A stretch of DNA of 64,000 nucleotides from CAKSST01 sp045535505 (lineage in GTDB: Bacteria > Bacillota > Clostridia > Oscillospirales > Acutalibacteraceae), in NCBI GenBank assembly GCA_045535505.1, contig JAZSLU010000004.1, positions 62,001 through 126,000 on the forward strand, read 5' to 3'. Positions 41,853 through 52,160 of the stretch are shown here, in pieces. Each line of letters begins with the position of its first letter. Position 1 is the first letter of the stretch. Under the pieces are notes generated by a model. That model ran no database searches. It was given only the letters and a program-made list of their open reading frames with translations, and was not told the origin of the DNA. Position numbers and translations under genes: made by a program.

Positions 41853-42626
41853 GTGAAAAAATATAAATTGTATCTTCTTGATATGGACGGAACCATTTAT
41901 CTTGGCAATCGCCTTTTTGAAAAAACTTCCGCCTTTTTGCAATACATTAATGATAACGGCGGCAAGTATATGTTCTTAACCAATAATTCTTCAAAAAGTG
42001 CTTCTGTTTATGTTGAAAAACTTAAAAAAATGGGCATTGATGCAAAGCGTGAAGATTTTTTGACATCATCATACGCTACGTATATATACTTAAAAGAAAC
42101 ATACTTGAATAAAAAACTTTATGTTTTAGGCACACAGTCCTTGTGTAACGAGTTTAGCGAGTGGGGGCTTAATATAACAACAAGCCCCGACGATGATGTT
42201 GAATGTCTTGTTATCGGTTATGATACCGAGCTTACGTATCAAAAGCTTGAGGACGCCTGCATACTGCTTGGCAGAGGTGTTGACTATGTTGCCACCCATC
42301 CCGATATGCTGTGCCCCACGGAATATGGCTTTGCGCCTGACTGCGGTTGTTTTTGTCAAATGTTAGAACACGCTACACACCGTACTCCAAAAGTTATCGG
42401 AAAGCCGTATCCCGAAATGGTGCAAATGGCGTTAAAACAAACAGGCACACAAAAGTGCGATGCAATATTCTTGGGTGACAGAATTTATACCGATATAGCG
42501 TGCGCAATAAATGCGGGAATTGATGCGGGACTTGTGCTGACAGGGGAGACTTCCTTAGAGCAGGCTCAGCAAAGCAATATAAAACCAACGTATATATTAA
42601 ATAGTATTGAAGATTGTATGATATAA
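41853..42626 (+). CDS. HAD-IIA (NagD/PNPP-like) phosphatase, 257 aa
   Basis: Motif I is LLDMDGTIYLGN, followed by the HAD-IIA FLTNNSSKS. The C2 cap covers the middle (VIGYDTELTYQKLEDA and ATHPDMLCPTEYG), then KPYPEMVQMAL and the motif III/IV FLGDRIYTDIACAINAG. It probably removes phosphate from a sugar or nucleotide monophosphate. GTG start with GGTGA upstream, chosen because of the promoter position. Confidence 0.9.
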   Translation: MKKYKLYLLDMDGTIYLGNRLFEKTSAFLQYINDNGGKYMFLTNNSSKSASVYVEKLKKMGIDAKREDFLTSSYATYIYLKETYLNKKLYVLGTQSLCNEFSEWGLNITTSPDDDVECLVIGYDTELTYQKLEDACILLGRGVDYVATHPDMLCPTEYGFAPDCGCFCQMLEHATHRTPKVIGKPYPEMVQMALKQTGTQKCDAIFLGDRIYTDIACAINAGIDAGLVLTGETSLEQAQQSNIKPTYILNSIEDCMI

Positions 42627-42657
42627 AAAAGGTGAAGGAAAATTCCTTCACCTTTTT
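42626..42657. terminator. Bidirectional terminator
   Basis: AAAAAGGTGAAGGAA pairs with TTCCTTCACCTTTTT around an AA core between the convergent HAD and amylase genes. Confidence 0.92.
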
Positions 42658-42659
42658 GT

Positions 42660-45600
42660 TTATTTGTATTGTGCTACAACAGTTTTGTTTTGTGCTACTG
42701 ATGCGGTGCTTTCACTCCATCCGTTGAAGCTGTAATTAAATCTTGAAGGTGTAATGGCTGTTTTTGCGCCAAAGCCTTCGGGAACAACAACGCGGTCAAT
42801 GAGTGCGCCGTCATAATCAGTGAATGTAACGGTGTTAACCTTTATACCGCGCTTTGCGCTTACAAGGTATTTCGCAAGTACGGTAAGGTCGGTTACCGCT
42901 ATTTCACCGTCACCATTAACGTCTGCATCGTCGGTACGTGATGCAGAACCTGTAATAATCTTTTTGGCACGAACAAGGTCTTTAATGTCTGTAACACCGT
43001 CACCGTTATTATCGGCAAGACGTAAAGTTACATATTGTGTAAAGGTTGTGCCTGAAAGACTGTTAATACGCTCAAGGTCAACCAAAACGGGTTTAGAGGT
43101 GTAAGTTTGGCTTCCCCAAACGCCCGATAAGGTAACCTCAACGTCTGCAATGCTTTCTGCTTTAAAGCTGAACACAATAAATTCACCGTCGTTCGTATAT
43201 TTCTCAACTACTGTGTTGTTAAACATAACATTAAGGTCTTTAAGCTGCTTAAGAACGTCGGCCTTAACATAAACGTCAAGTGTTGCGCTGTTGCCGTCAA
43301 GTGTTACGTTAATGTGTTCTACACTTGCATCGGTAGGTGCTGATGAATAACTGTAGTTTTCGCCGGTAATCAGATATACACCCGCTTGGTTATGCTTAAT
43401 GTTTTGAGCAAAATATTCAACGTTTTCTTTGGTGCCGCTTGCAATAACTTCACCAGTGATCAGGTTTTTAAGAGTGAAGTAGTTGTAACCGCTAAGGCCC
43501 ATATCATCAATGGGAACTTGAATTGTAAAGTCTGCATCAGCGGGATTGTTGAAATTAACGTTGGCAACCACAATCATACCTTGATTGTTTGCATAACGTG
43601 CATAGCCTTTTACCATTTCGGAGCCTTTTACGTTAACCGAGCAAATGTTGGTGTTGCGGTGGTCGTCAGCGGTGCTGTTAACTAAGTCTTTATACTGCCA
43701 ACGAATCTGCAACAGTTGTTTAACGGTTTCATAATATGCTCTTGTTTCGGGGTCGGTTATCTTTTCATTAAAGTCAGAAATTTGTGCGCCGTAGCAAGAG
43801 CCGTTTTTCTTGTAAGCATTGCGTTCTTCACCTGTATAGAATATGGGAATAAATGAAGAGAATGCAAACTCATAAGCCCAGGAAGCTAACGAGGCTTGTG
43901 TGTATCCGATAAAGTCGTGGCTGGACAACTGGTATGAATAATATTTGTACTGTCCTGCACCGTTTAAGTTGTTGCCGTTTTTGATAGCTTCAACTATGTC
44001 GGTCTGATTAAAGAAAACGCTGTCAGTATATTGTGTTCCAACACCTTTACCTTTAACGCCGTTAATCTGTTCAAAGGTATAGCCGTTGTTGCCACGCTCA
44101 TTAGCGCCTTCAGAGAAGAATATTACCTTTCTTCCGTTTGCCAAAAGGTCTGCATGAAGGTCTTCGACAAGTGTATAGCCGAACTCGTGAGGTTCAAGGT
44201 CCCATCTGATGCCGTCACAGCAGGTTTCGGTTATAAATTCCATTACACTGTCGTGATAGAAGTCATAAACATATGCGTTTTCGTTGTCAATTTCTGCGCC
44301 GCCCCAAACTTGATTGCCTGTAAACCAATCGGGATGTTCTTTCAGTAAGGGGGCCGAGTTGTCAACACCCCAAGAAACCATATCAAAGAAAATGCGAATG
44401 TTGTATGAGTGGGCTAAATCTACAAAGTCTTTAAGAACCTGACGGCCTGCTTCGTAGTCAACCTTTGTTTCGTCGTAAGCTTCGCCGTAAGCAATTTGTC
44501 CTGTCAAATAAGGGTCAATGGTGTGGGGACCATAGTTTGTGTAGTTAACGGTGGGGTTTTTGCCCATATCCTGAACGGGCGCAAGCCACAATCCATTGAT
44601 ACCTGTTTTGGCAAGATATTGCAAATAAGCCTCGACATCTTCTCTTAGTAATGTGCCATTTTTGCCGATTTTGTTAGGTACGGCTTCTGTTATAACAAGG
44701 TCTTTGGTCCATGTGGGCCAACCCATACTATCGAGTGTTACATCCTTGTCGGGAATATATTCGGGTAACAGTGATGAGTTGTCAATATCGGTATATCCGA
44801 TATAGCCTTGATTGTACAGATTAATTTTGCTGCCGTCAGCCTGTAAATCGAAAATAGCATCGCGCAAAGCAATAAGTTTTTTTGCGTTCGAAACGCCAAG
44901 ACGTAAGTGGTTTGTCTGCAGATTAAAGTATGATTTCCAAACAGTATATACGTCTTGCTCGATGCTTAATGATGCTGTATCAGGCAAATCGTCAATGGCT
45001 TGTATAACAGCGTCAATTTTGTTTTGCTGATTTGTAGAACATTCCTGATAATTTATACCTGTTATGTCAAGCGACATACCCTGTAAAGTTTTATACTTTG
45101 TAACAGGCGTGGTGGTGGGATCAAGTCCTGCTGAATTGTGAACAACTACCTGAACGTTTTCAGTGCTAAACTGACCTAAGTTATCCATATAGTCTTGGTT
45201 GTATGTATATGAAAATTCGGTTCCGTCAACCTTGAATATTACAGTAATTTTACCGTCGGTTTCCAATTTTAATTTTACAAAGAATTCCTTGTTAAGCAAA
45301 TTGGAAGCAGACAAAAGTTCGTTTTGAGGATAGAGCGCAAACATTTTTGTTTCGTCGTTGGCAGAAAGTGTACTGTAAACAGTGTTGTTTTTGCCAATGA
45401 GCAAATAAATGCCTGCTGCAGTGGTTTCGCCGGTAAAATCAAATGTCTGGTATTTTGCAGAACTGCTTTCAAAACCTAATATGAAAGAACCGTCATTGCC
45501 ATAGTTGAGGTTATCAAACCTTACTGTCAGGTTTTCAATAACAAATTTTTGTTCAAAGGTGTTTCCTATACCATAGGTGGCGTTGTTAAAGTCAAGGTGT

Positions 45601-48600
45601 ACGCCGCCGTATGAAGATTCTTCGGTCCAAACGTAAGATGAACCATCATTTATGTTGAAAAGTATATCGTTTTCGTTGCTTGGAATATAGAAACCGTCTT
45701 TGTCTCTGCCGTTTTGGTCAATGCCGTTGTATTGGCGCAAAAGTGCACGTGCAGCAGTAAGTTTTTTAACGTTGAGAACCTGCTCTTTTTGTGCTAAGGT
45801 GAGCGCATCGTAGGCATTTTGCACAGCCGCTACGGTATTAGCCTCGGCATCGGTTGTAATGCTTGTGGGCAAACCTTCAATCTGGTCTGTAACATTTTGC
45901 GCAGCCGTGCTAATTTTGCCGTATATGCCTGTAATGTTCATGCCGAACTTTGCGCTTGTGTTGGGTGTGCCTATGGTTACGCGTACGCGTTCGGGGTCAA
46001 ACTTGGACATAGAAGCAATTTTGTCAGCAGAAACTGTAAATGCTAAAGCGTTATTGTTAGCCACCGATATAATACACAAATAATCTCCGTTGGATTGTTT
46101 GTTCCACTCAATTATTATTGGTTTTAATTTTAGGTTTGATTTTGTCAATATAGATGAAGAACCTGCAATCCAAATTGCAGATGAGCCCAGACCGCTAACT
46201 TCAACATTTTTGCTATTAGTGCTTAAATGGATAGAAATCATACGGTTTGTAGCGTTTTCCGTTCCATCCCAGCAGTCAGAATAGTCACCGCTTGTAAAAT
46301 TAATCCAATAATCAGATGCGGGAGATCTTGACACTAAACCGTGGGCTTGTATATAAACTCTCATTTTATTAAGCGGTAAAGCGCCATATATGCTTTGTGT
46401 TGTAAGCGTTGAATAGTTGTCAATAGAAGAACTTGCACCATTCCATTTTGCTTGAATGCCGGTGGTGATTTCGCTTGAATATAATGTTCGTGTGCTCTCG
46501 TTATCAAACTGATTGTCAACTGCAGGGGATTTTGCAAGGTATGTTGCGGTAGGTTTAAACTTTTCGTTTTGTCGCAAGGTATTAAGTGCTTTTACAAGAT
46601 CGGTAAGTGTTTGCGCATTAGATACGTTGCTTTGTTCGGTGGATGACAGTGAGTCATATTTAGCTTTTGCAAGAAGAATTTGCTGTGCTGCATCAAGCGA
46701 AGCCGTTGAGGGCAAAGCGTTTATGGCAGAAACCACTTCACTTGCATTGCTTGCAGTAACAAGTGTGTCTTCTACAATGACATTAAGGTTAGAAAAACCG
46801 TAGAAATTAATTTGCCACTTATTTTCTTGGTTGCTATAGTTGTCAATACCGCCGATTGAAACATAGAAATTTCCGGTTTGTTTGGGTGCGCGTTTTTGGG
46901 TGTATAAAAGTGATTGTTTCATCAAACCGCAAACCGATGTGCCGTTAACGTTAACAATTACAAGAAAATAAACGTCATTGTAAGGCAAAACAGAAACGGT
47001 GAAAGGAACATTTGAAATGTTTGAATCTTTCAAAAGGTCACTTTCAATGATTGTTTGCAGGTCTTCATGACCCCGATAATTTTGTTGTGTTCCGTAACGC
47101 AACTTCAGGTTTCCGCTTATAGTGTCAATCTGCAAGAAGGGAACAGTATCGCGAACTTTGCCATAATTATTTTCAAGAGTTGAGGTTAACGCAATGGCAA
47201 TTTGACCATTGCCGGTGGCTGTGGTTGACGTGTTGTTGTTTTTATAACCGTCAAAGTGTAAAGAAAAACCATGTGTACCGGGGAAACCGCCTATTGCAGA
47301 ACCGATGTTGTAATTGTATCCGTAAGCAAGATCGGCAGATTGATAACTGTAATTTAATGCAACGCCGCCGCCGGAAATGTTCTTTTCCGAATAGGAAGAA
47401 CTATTCTCGTTTGAGTAAGAATTCTTTTCAACCTCGGCATAATCGGCAAGGCTAATGGTTGAGGAGGGAATTGATAAACCGTTTTTAAGAGGTCTATAAC
47501 CATAGAAGTTAAGTGACCATTTATTTGTGATGTTGATGGAACTGTCAACACCACCGATTGTTACGTACAGATTATTGCCGTCCTGGTCGGGTGAGTTAGT
47601 TCGCGAAAACAACAAACTTCTTGAAACAAGACCGCAAACAGCTTCGCTTTCAACGTTTACAATAACAATAATATTGTCAGTATCATAGCTTAAAATTGAA
47701 ATATCAAATGCTTTATTATTAATATTGGAATATTCGAGAAGACTGCTTGTTATTATTGTTTGGTCGGTATAATAACCAGCGGAAGTGCTTCCGTTACCGT
47801 GGCACAGTTTAAGTGTTCCATCGTTTGTGTTAAACAAGAAGAAAGGTACGTCGTTTTTAACTCTGCCTGCTTCGTTATCAAGTGTATAGGAAAAAGAAAT
47901 GGCAAAAAGCCCATTGCCCGTAACAGATGTATCGGTGTTATTGTTGTTGTAACCGCCAAATTGCAACAATATGCCGCTGGTGCTTTTAAAAGCGTTTGCA
48001 TCAGGACCTAAATTCTTATTGTAGCCATAAGGATATTTTGCAGAATAATTAGTGAAATCTAAAGCAACACCGCCGCCACTGATGTCAGTAATGGTGCGAT
48101 ATGTATTGGTTACAGCATAAGCGTTTTTGGCAACTGTTGCGAAGTCCCAAAGACCATCAGAATAGGCGTTGGGTTTTGAGTTAGGTGTAGAAACGGTATG
48201 GCTGCTTGTGAGCTCCTTATAACCATAGAAATTAATTGTCCATTTGTTTGTGACACTGCCCAAACTGTCCATACCGCTTATATAGGCATAGAAAGAGGAA
48301 CTTGTTTTTGTAGGAGCATAAGTTTGAGCTTTAAGTTTAGACATGGTCATAAGACCCGAAACGCAAACGCCATCTACGTTTACAGCAACAAGAATATAAG
48401 TGCTGTTATAAGGTAAAAACTCAACAGTAAAAGGCTTTTCTTTAATACTTTCGTATTTAAGCACGGTACTTGTTATGATTGTTTCATCTAAAGAATATTC
48501 ACCTGGAGTCAAGGCAGATGTTCCGTGACAAAGTTGCAATTTGCCGCTGTTAGTGTCAATCATAATAAAAGGAACACCGGTTTTAATATCGGTTTGAGAA

Positions 48601-48977
48601 CAACTGCCGGACACAAGCATAATGGCAATTTTGCCGGTATAGTCATTGGAAATGGTGTTCTCACTTTTGTAACCGTCAAACTGCAACAAAAAGCCGTTTG
48701 TACCGGGGAACGTACCAACAGTTTTACCTATATTGGTGCTATAAGCATAACTTGCATCGGCAGAAAAACTTTGATACTTAAGCTTTACGCCGCCACCTGC
48801 AATGTCAGTGTGGGAGTAAAAGCCGCTGAGCTCAATAGGCTCAGCATTTTTACTTACCGTTGCTATGTCTGTCAAACCTTTTGTAAGGTCTGCGGCAGAA
48901 GCGGTAAGCAAAAACTCGCCGGGCAACAATGTAACAATGAGCATTATTGCCAAAATGACTGATAAAAGTTTTTTCAT
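42660..48977 (-). CDS. Giant secreted modular GH13 alpha-amylase-family protein with dockerin, 2105 aa
   Basis: A signal peptide (about 1-28, ending LLTASAADL) is followed by three homologous ~235-residue beta-rich modules (about 32-255, 275-497 and 508-730), each ending NKW-x-x-NFYG-Y/F. Two more divergent beta modules (about 810-1030 and 1115-1330) are separated by ~60-residue helical FIVAR-like linkers. The GH13 domain (about 1410-1880) shows DGIRWDLEPH with nucleophile D1593, acid/base E1623 in FSEGAN, and H1687-D1688. A type I dockerin follows, with calcium loops near D1989 and 2019, then a ~55-residue Listeria-Bacteroides-type repeat at the C-terminus. It probably degrades starch or related alpha-glucans as part of a cohesin-organised complex. 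The beta modules may bind carbohydrate (inferred). RBS AGGAGTG. Confidence 0.88.
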   Translation of the reverse strand: MKKLLSVILAIMLIVTLLPGEFLLTASAADLTKGLTDIATVSKNAEPIELSGFYSHTDIAGGGVKLKYQSFSADASYAYSTNIGKTVGTFPGTNGFLLQFDGYKSENTISNDYTGKIAIMLVSGSCSQTDIKTGVPFIMIDTNSGKLQLCHGTSALTPGEYSLDETIITSTVLKYESIKEKPFTVEFLPYNSTYILVAVNVDGVCVSGLMTMSKLKAQTYAPTKTSSSFYAYISGMDSLGSVTNKWTINFYGYKELTSSHTVSTPNSKPNAYSDGLWDFATVAKNAYAVTNTYRTITDISGGGVALDFTNYSAKYPYGYNKNLGPDANAFKSTSGILLQFGGYNNNNTDTSVTGNGLFAISFSYTLDNEAGRVKNDVPFFLFNTNDGTLKLCHGNGSTSAGYYTDQTIITSSLLEYSNINNKAFDISILSYDTDNIIVIVNVESEAVCGLVSRSLLFSRTNSPDQDGNNLYVTIGGVDSSINITNKWSLNFYGYRPLKNGLSIPSSTISLADYAEVEKNSYSNENSSSYSEKNISGGGVALNYSYQSADLAYGYNYNIGSAIGGFPGTHGFSLHFDGYKNNNTSTTATGNGQIAIALTSTLENNYGKVRDTVPFLQIDTISGNLKLRYGTQQNYRGHEDLQTIIESDLLKDSNISNVPFTVSVLPYNDVYFLVIVNVNGTSVCGLMKQSLLYTQKRAPKQTGNFYVSIGGIDNYSNQENKWQINFYGFSNLNVIVEDTLVTASNASEVVSAINALPSTASLDAAQQILLAKAKYDSLSSTEQSNVSNAQTLTDLVKALNTLRQNEKFKPTATYLAKSPAVDNQFDNESTRTLYSSEITTGIQAKWNGASSSIDNYSTLTTQSIYGALPLNKMRVYIQAHGLVSRSPASDYWINFTSGDYSDCWDGTENATNRMISIHLSTNSKNVEVSGLGSSAIWIAGSSSILTKSNLKLKPIIIEWNKQSNGDYLCIISVANNNALAFTVSADKIASMSKFDPERVRVTIGTPNTSAKFGMNITGIYGKISTAAQNVTDQIEGLPTSITTDAEANTVAAVQNAYDALTLAQKEQVLNVKKLTAARALLRQYNGIDQNGRDKDGFYIPSNENDILFNINDGSSYVWTEESSYGGVHLDFNNATYGIGNTFEQKFVIENLTVRFDNLNYGNDGSFILGFESSSAKYQTFDFTGETTAAGIYLLIGKNNTVYSTLSANDETKMFALYPQNELLSASNLLNKEFFVKLKLETDGKITVIFKVDGTEFSYTYNQDYMDNLGQFSTENVQVVVHNSAGLDPTTTPVTKYKTLQGMSLDITGINYQECSTNQQNKIDAVIQAIDDLPDTASLSIEQDVYTVWKSYFNLQTNHLRLGVSNAKKLIALRDAIFDLQADGSKINLYNQGYIGYTDIDNSSLLPEYIPDKDVTLDSMGWPTWTKDLVITEAVPNKIGKNGTLLREDVEAYLQYLAKTGINGLWLAPVQDMGKNPTVNYTNYGPHTIDPYLTGQIAYGEAYDETKVDYEAGRQVLKDFVDLAHSYNIRIFFDMVSWGVDNSAPLLKEHPDWFTGNQVWGGAEIDNENAYVYDFYHDSVMEFITETCCDGIRWDLEPHEFGYTLVEDLHADLLANGRKVIFFSEGANERGNNGYTFEQINGVKGKGVGTQYTDSVFFNQTDIVEAIKNGNNLNGAGQYKYYSYQLSSHDFIGYTQASLASWAYEFAFSSFIPIFYTGEERNAYKKNGSCYGAQISDFNEKITDPETRAYYETVKQLLQIRWQYKDLVNSTADDHRNTNICSVNVKGSEMVKGYARYANNQGMIVVANVNFNNPADADFTIQVPIDDMGLSGYNYFTLKNLITGEVIASGTKENVEYFAQNIKHNQAGVYLITGENYSYSSAPTDASVEHINVTLDGNSATLDVYVKADVLKQLKDLNVMFNNTVVEKYTNDGEFIVFSFKAESIADVEVTLSGVWGSQTYTSKPVLVDLERINSLSGTTFTQYVTLRLADNNGDGVTDIKDLVRAKKIITGSASRTDDADVNGDGEIAVTDLTVLAKYLVSAKRGIKVNTVTFTDYDGALIDRVVVPEGFGAKTAITPSRFNYSFNGWSESTASVAQNKTVVAQYK

Positions 48978-49034
48978 TTTTCATACACTCCTGTGATTAA
49001 GGTTTTGTATTGTATTTTAAAGGCTTTTGTGCCG

Positions 49035-50387
49035 TTATTCAGGAATTTTTGATATAACCTGCTTATAAACTCTTATAAACAAGCAAATGCTGACAATAAC
49101 CGAAACAACTTCGGCTATGGGGAAAGCGCACCACACCATATCAAGTTTGCCTGTGAGCGAGAAAAGGTATGCTGCCGGAATAAGCACTACAAGCTGGCGG
49201 GCGATAGATATAAACATTGAATAAATGCCGTGCCCCAACGCTTGAAAGGAAGCAATAATAATGATGCAAAAGCCTGCAAAAACAAAACTTAAACTTATCG
49301 TTCGTAATGCAACCCTGCCGATGCTAAGCATTTGATTAGTAGCATCAAATAAAAGCAAAAGCTGGTCGGGGAAAATTTGCATCAAAGCAATACCCAAAGC
49401 CATAAAACCAACGGCAATCATACAAGCGTACTTGAGTGCGTCCATAAGGCGTTTACGTTTTCCTGCACCGTAGTTGTACGCAACAATGGGAATAACGCCG
49501 TTGTTAAGACCAAAGACTGGCATAAATATAAAGCTTTGAAGTTTAAAATATACACCGAACACCGAAGCCGCAAGGTCGGAAAAGCCGTTGAGTATTTTGT
49601 TAATGGAAGTTGTCATTACCGAGCCAATACCCATCATCACAACAGAGGGAATGCCTACTGCGCAAATTTTACCGATGATGTGAGTATCGGGACGAAAACG
49701 AAAAAGATTGAGAGAAATTTCTTTGTTATATTTGTGGTTAAGAATTATTGCAAGAACAAATGCGACAATCTGACCTATAACGGTTGCAAGTGCGGCACCT
49801 GCTATACCCATTTCGGGCAAGCCGAGATAACCGAAGATGAAAATAGGGTCAAGGATAATATTGACAATGGCGCCGACACCTTGGGTTACCATGGTTAAAA
49901 TGGTTTTACCTGTTGATTGCATAAGACGCTCAAAAATAATTTCGCCAAAGATGCCGAAAGAAGCGCAGCAACAAATGGTAAGATAAACGCCGCCATATTC
50001 AATTATCTGTTCGGTTTTTGTTTGAAAAGCAATAAAGATGTTCGACCCTAAAAGACCGAATATGAAAAAAATTATAAAACCGATAAGCGAAAGAAAGATG
50101 CCGTTTTCTGCCGCTTTATTAACTCTTTTATAGTTTTTTTCACCAAGACTTCGTGAAAGAAGTGAGTTCATACCAACGCCGATACCCGTTGCCAAACCAA
50201 TCATTAAGTTCTGAGCGGGAAAAGCGTAAGACACCGCCGCTAAAGCGTCGGGGCTGTAATGTGCCACAAAAATGCTGTCAACAACATTGTATAATGCCTG
50301 AATAAGCATAGAAATAATCATGGGTAATGACATTGAGATAAGAAGACGGCCTATTGGCATTGTCCCCATTTTGTTTTCAGTTTGCAT
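49035..50387 (-). CDS. MATE-family multidrug/cation exporter, 450 aa
   Basis: Twelve hydrophobic segments in two six-helix halves. The N-terminal MSLPMIISMLIQALYNVVDSIFVAHYS and the inner SRSLGEKNYKRVNKAAENGI, plus GAIVNIILDPIFIFG, are family hallmarks. MATE exporters use a sodium or proton gradient to expel organic cations; the substrate is unknown. It ends 57 bp before the amylase start on the same strand. Confidence 0.93.
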   Translation of the reverse strand: MQTENKMGTMPIGRLLISMSLPMIISMLIQALYNVVDSIFVAHYSPDALAAVSYAFPAQNLMIGLATGIGVGMNSLLSRSLGEKNYKRVNKAAENGIFLSLIGFIIFFIFGLLGSNIFIAFQTKTEQIIEYGGVYLTICCCASFGIFGEIIFERLMQSTGKTILTMVTQGVGAIVNIILDPIFIFGYLGLPEMGIAGAALATVIGQIVAFVLAIILNHKYNKEISLNLFRFRPDTHIIGKICAVGIPSVVMMGIGSVMTTSINKILNGFSDLAASVFGVYFKLQSFIFMPVFGLNNGVIPIVAYNYGAGKRKRLMDALKYACMIAVGFMALGIALMQIFPDQLLLLFDATNQMLSIGRVALRTISLSFVFAGFCIIIIASFQALGHGIYSMFISIARQLVVLIPAAYLFSLTGKLDMVWCAFPIAEVVSVIVSICLFIRVYKQVISKIPE

Positions 50388-50486
50388 GGGATAATTTTTC
50401 CTTACTTTTTATATTCAATAAAATTATACGACAAATATTCCAATATGTAAAGAAAATAATATATATATAAATATATAAATATAAAA

Positions 50487-50517
50487 AACCGCAATTCTTT
50501 TAAAAAGAAATGCGGTT
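50487..50517 (-). terminator. Terminator after the glycosyltransferase gene
   Basis: Reading the minus strand, AACCGCA...TGCGGTT with inner TTCTT/AAGAA pairing is followed by TTTTTTAT. Confidence 0.75.
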
Positions 50518-50525
50518 ATAAAATT

Positions 50526-51479
50526 TTATTTTCTATCGGGTTTTGTAATTTTTTCAACAATGTAACGAGGTCGGTGTTTGGTTTCAATATAAATTTTACC
50601 GGTGTACATACCAACAAGCCCAACCGAAAGCAACTGAACACCGCCCAAAAACCATATCGAAATCATCAGCGACGCCCAACCTGCAACGGCGCGACCCGCA
50701 AAATAGGCTACAAGTGTGTAAACAAAAGCGGCAATGCTTAAAACAACAATTACTGCACCAAGAGAGAGTATTAAATTAATAGGTTTTATGCTAAAAGAGG
50801 TTATACCGTTAAAGGCAAAAGAAAGCATCTTTTTTAGGGGATATTTTGACTCGCCTGCGGCACGCTTTGAGCGGTCATATTCAACGTAATCCTCCCTAAA
50901 ACCAAGCAATGGAACAATGCCTCGCAAAAACATATTGCGTTCGCCGTATTGAGCTAAAGCATCAAGTGCTCTTTTGCTCATCAGACGAAAATCTGCATGG
51001 TTATAAACTGTTTTGGTGCCCAAAAAGTTCATAAGCTTATAAAAGCCTTGCGCTGTAGTGCGCTTAAAGGCTGTGTCGGTTTGTCGGCTTGCCCGCACGC
51101 CGTAAACAATGTCAGTGCCGTCATTATAGCAATTAACCATCTTTTCGATTGCGGCAACGTCATCTTGCAAATCGGCATCAATAGAAACTGCCATATCAGC
51201 TAAATCCTTGGCAACCATAAGACCTGCCATAAGCGCATTTTGGTGTCCGCAGTTAGAAGAAAGTTTTATACCATACACGTTTTGAGAAACTTGACTTTCT
51301 TGTTCTATAAGAGCCCAGGTGCTGTCTTGTGAGCCGTCATCAACATAAATAATGATGCTGTCGGCAGAAATTTTTTGCTGTGCAATCAGTCCGTAAAGCT
51401 GGTCGGACAAACAGCGAAAGGTGAGGGGAAGCACCTCTTGCTCGTTAAAGCAGGGCACAACAATAGCAAGTTTATCCAT
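50526..51479 (-). CDS. GtrB/DPM-like family 2 glycosyltransferase, 317 aa
   Basis: A GT-A glycosyltransferase domain (about 1-220) with VVPCFNEQEVL, VDDGSQDST and the metal-binding SIDADLQDD. Two C-terminal membrane helices (about 230-290) match bactoprenol glucosyltransferases that transfer a sugar to undecaprenyl phosphate. LMSKRALDAL and SKYPLKKMLSFAFNGITSFS are typical. It lies 14 bp after lexA and is probably co-transcribed with it, an uncommon pairing. Confidence 0.92.
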   Translation of the reverse strand: MDKLAIVVPCFNEQEVLPLTFRCLSDQLYGLIAQQKISADSIIIYVDDGSQDSTWALIEQESQVSQNVYGIKLSSNCGHQNALMAGLMVAKDLADMAVSIDADLQDDVAAIEKMVNCYNDGTDIVYGVRASRQTDTAFKRTTAQGFYKLMNFLGTKTVYNHADFRLMSKRALDALAQYGERNMFLRGIVPLLGFREDYVEYDRSKRAAGESKYPLKKMLSFAFNGITSFSIKPINLILSLGAVIVVLSIAAFVYTLVAYFAGRAVAGWASLMISIWFLGGVQLLSVGLVGMYTGKIYIETKHRPRYIVEKITKPDRK

Positions 51480-51493
51480 TTTTTGTTCCCCCT

Positions 51494-52090
51494 TTAATAT
51501 TTACGGTAACAGCCAACCACTTTGCCGAGAACCGATGGGTTTTCGGGGTAGATGGGGTCAAAATCTTCGTTTTCGGGCATAAAAATTATTTTGCCGTCTT
51601 TGTATAAAAGACGCTTTACTGTTGCGGTGTCATCGTCCATACCTATAACAATATCGCCTTCGCGCGCAATTAAATTGCGGTCGGCAATAACAATATCACC
51701 GTCTAAAATACCGACATTTTTCATACTAAAGCCCTCAACCCTCAAAGCAAAAAGCCCGTCAGAGTTACCCGCTGCAAAAGGCACGTAATCTTCAATGTCT
51801 TCAACTGCTAAAATGGGGTTACCAGCCGTAATTTTGCCCAAAACAGGCACTTGGGCTGCGCCAACTGTGTTAGTAAGACGTATAGCACGTGAGTTTCTGG
51901 GGTCACGCTCAATATAACCTTTTTCTTCCAAGGCCGAAAGAATAGCGTGAACGGTAGAGGTTGATTTGATTTTTGTAGCGGCGCAAATTTCCCTAACTGT
52001 TGGGGGAAAGCCGTTTTCTAACGCTTTGACAAGATAGCGGTAAACGCTCGTTTGTTTTTCACAAAGGGGAGTTTTTGACAAAAAGCTCAC
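51494..52090 (-). CDS. lexA: LexA repressor, 198 aa
   Basis: The SOS repressor. The N-terminal winged helix (about 1-65) has FPPTVREICAATKIKSTSTVHAIL as its HTH. The C-terminal S24 domain carries the Ala-Gly self-cleavage site in KITAGNPILA, the catalytic serine S122 in EGFSMKN and lysine K159 in TATVKRL. Its length is normal. A LexA-box-like inverted repeat sits directly downstream of its promoter, indicating autoregulation. Confidence 0.95.
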   Translation of the reverse strand: MSFLSKTPLCEKQTSVYRYLVKALENGFPPTVREICAATKIKSTSTVHAILSALEEKGYIERDPRNSRAIRLTNTVGAAQVPVLGKITAGNPILAVEDIEDYVPFAAGNSDGLFALRVEGFSMKNVGILDGDIVIADRNLIAREGDIVIGMDDDTATVKRLLYKDGKIIFMPENEDFDPIYPENPSVLGKVVGCYRKY

Positions 52091-52108
52091 TCCTTATACA
52101 AAATTCGC

Positions 52109-52122
52109 CGAACAAATATTCG
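52109..52122 (-). promoter_or_regulatory. LexA (SOS) box upstream of lexA
   Basis: CGAACAAATATTCG is an inverted repeat matching the Gram-positive CGAAC-N4-GTTCG box with one substitution. It lies just downstream of the lexA -10 (TATACT). Confidence 0.8.
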
Positions 52123-52131
52123 GTTAATTTT

Positions 52132-52160
52132 AGTATAGCAGAACAAAAAGCCTTTTTCAA
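52132..52160 (-). promoter_or_regulatory. lexA promoter
   Basis: On the minus strand TTGAAA (52155-52160) and TATACT (52132-52137) are 17 bp apart with a TGC extended -10. The -35 lies inside the terminator hairpin of the upstream TSUP gene. Confidence 0.75.
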
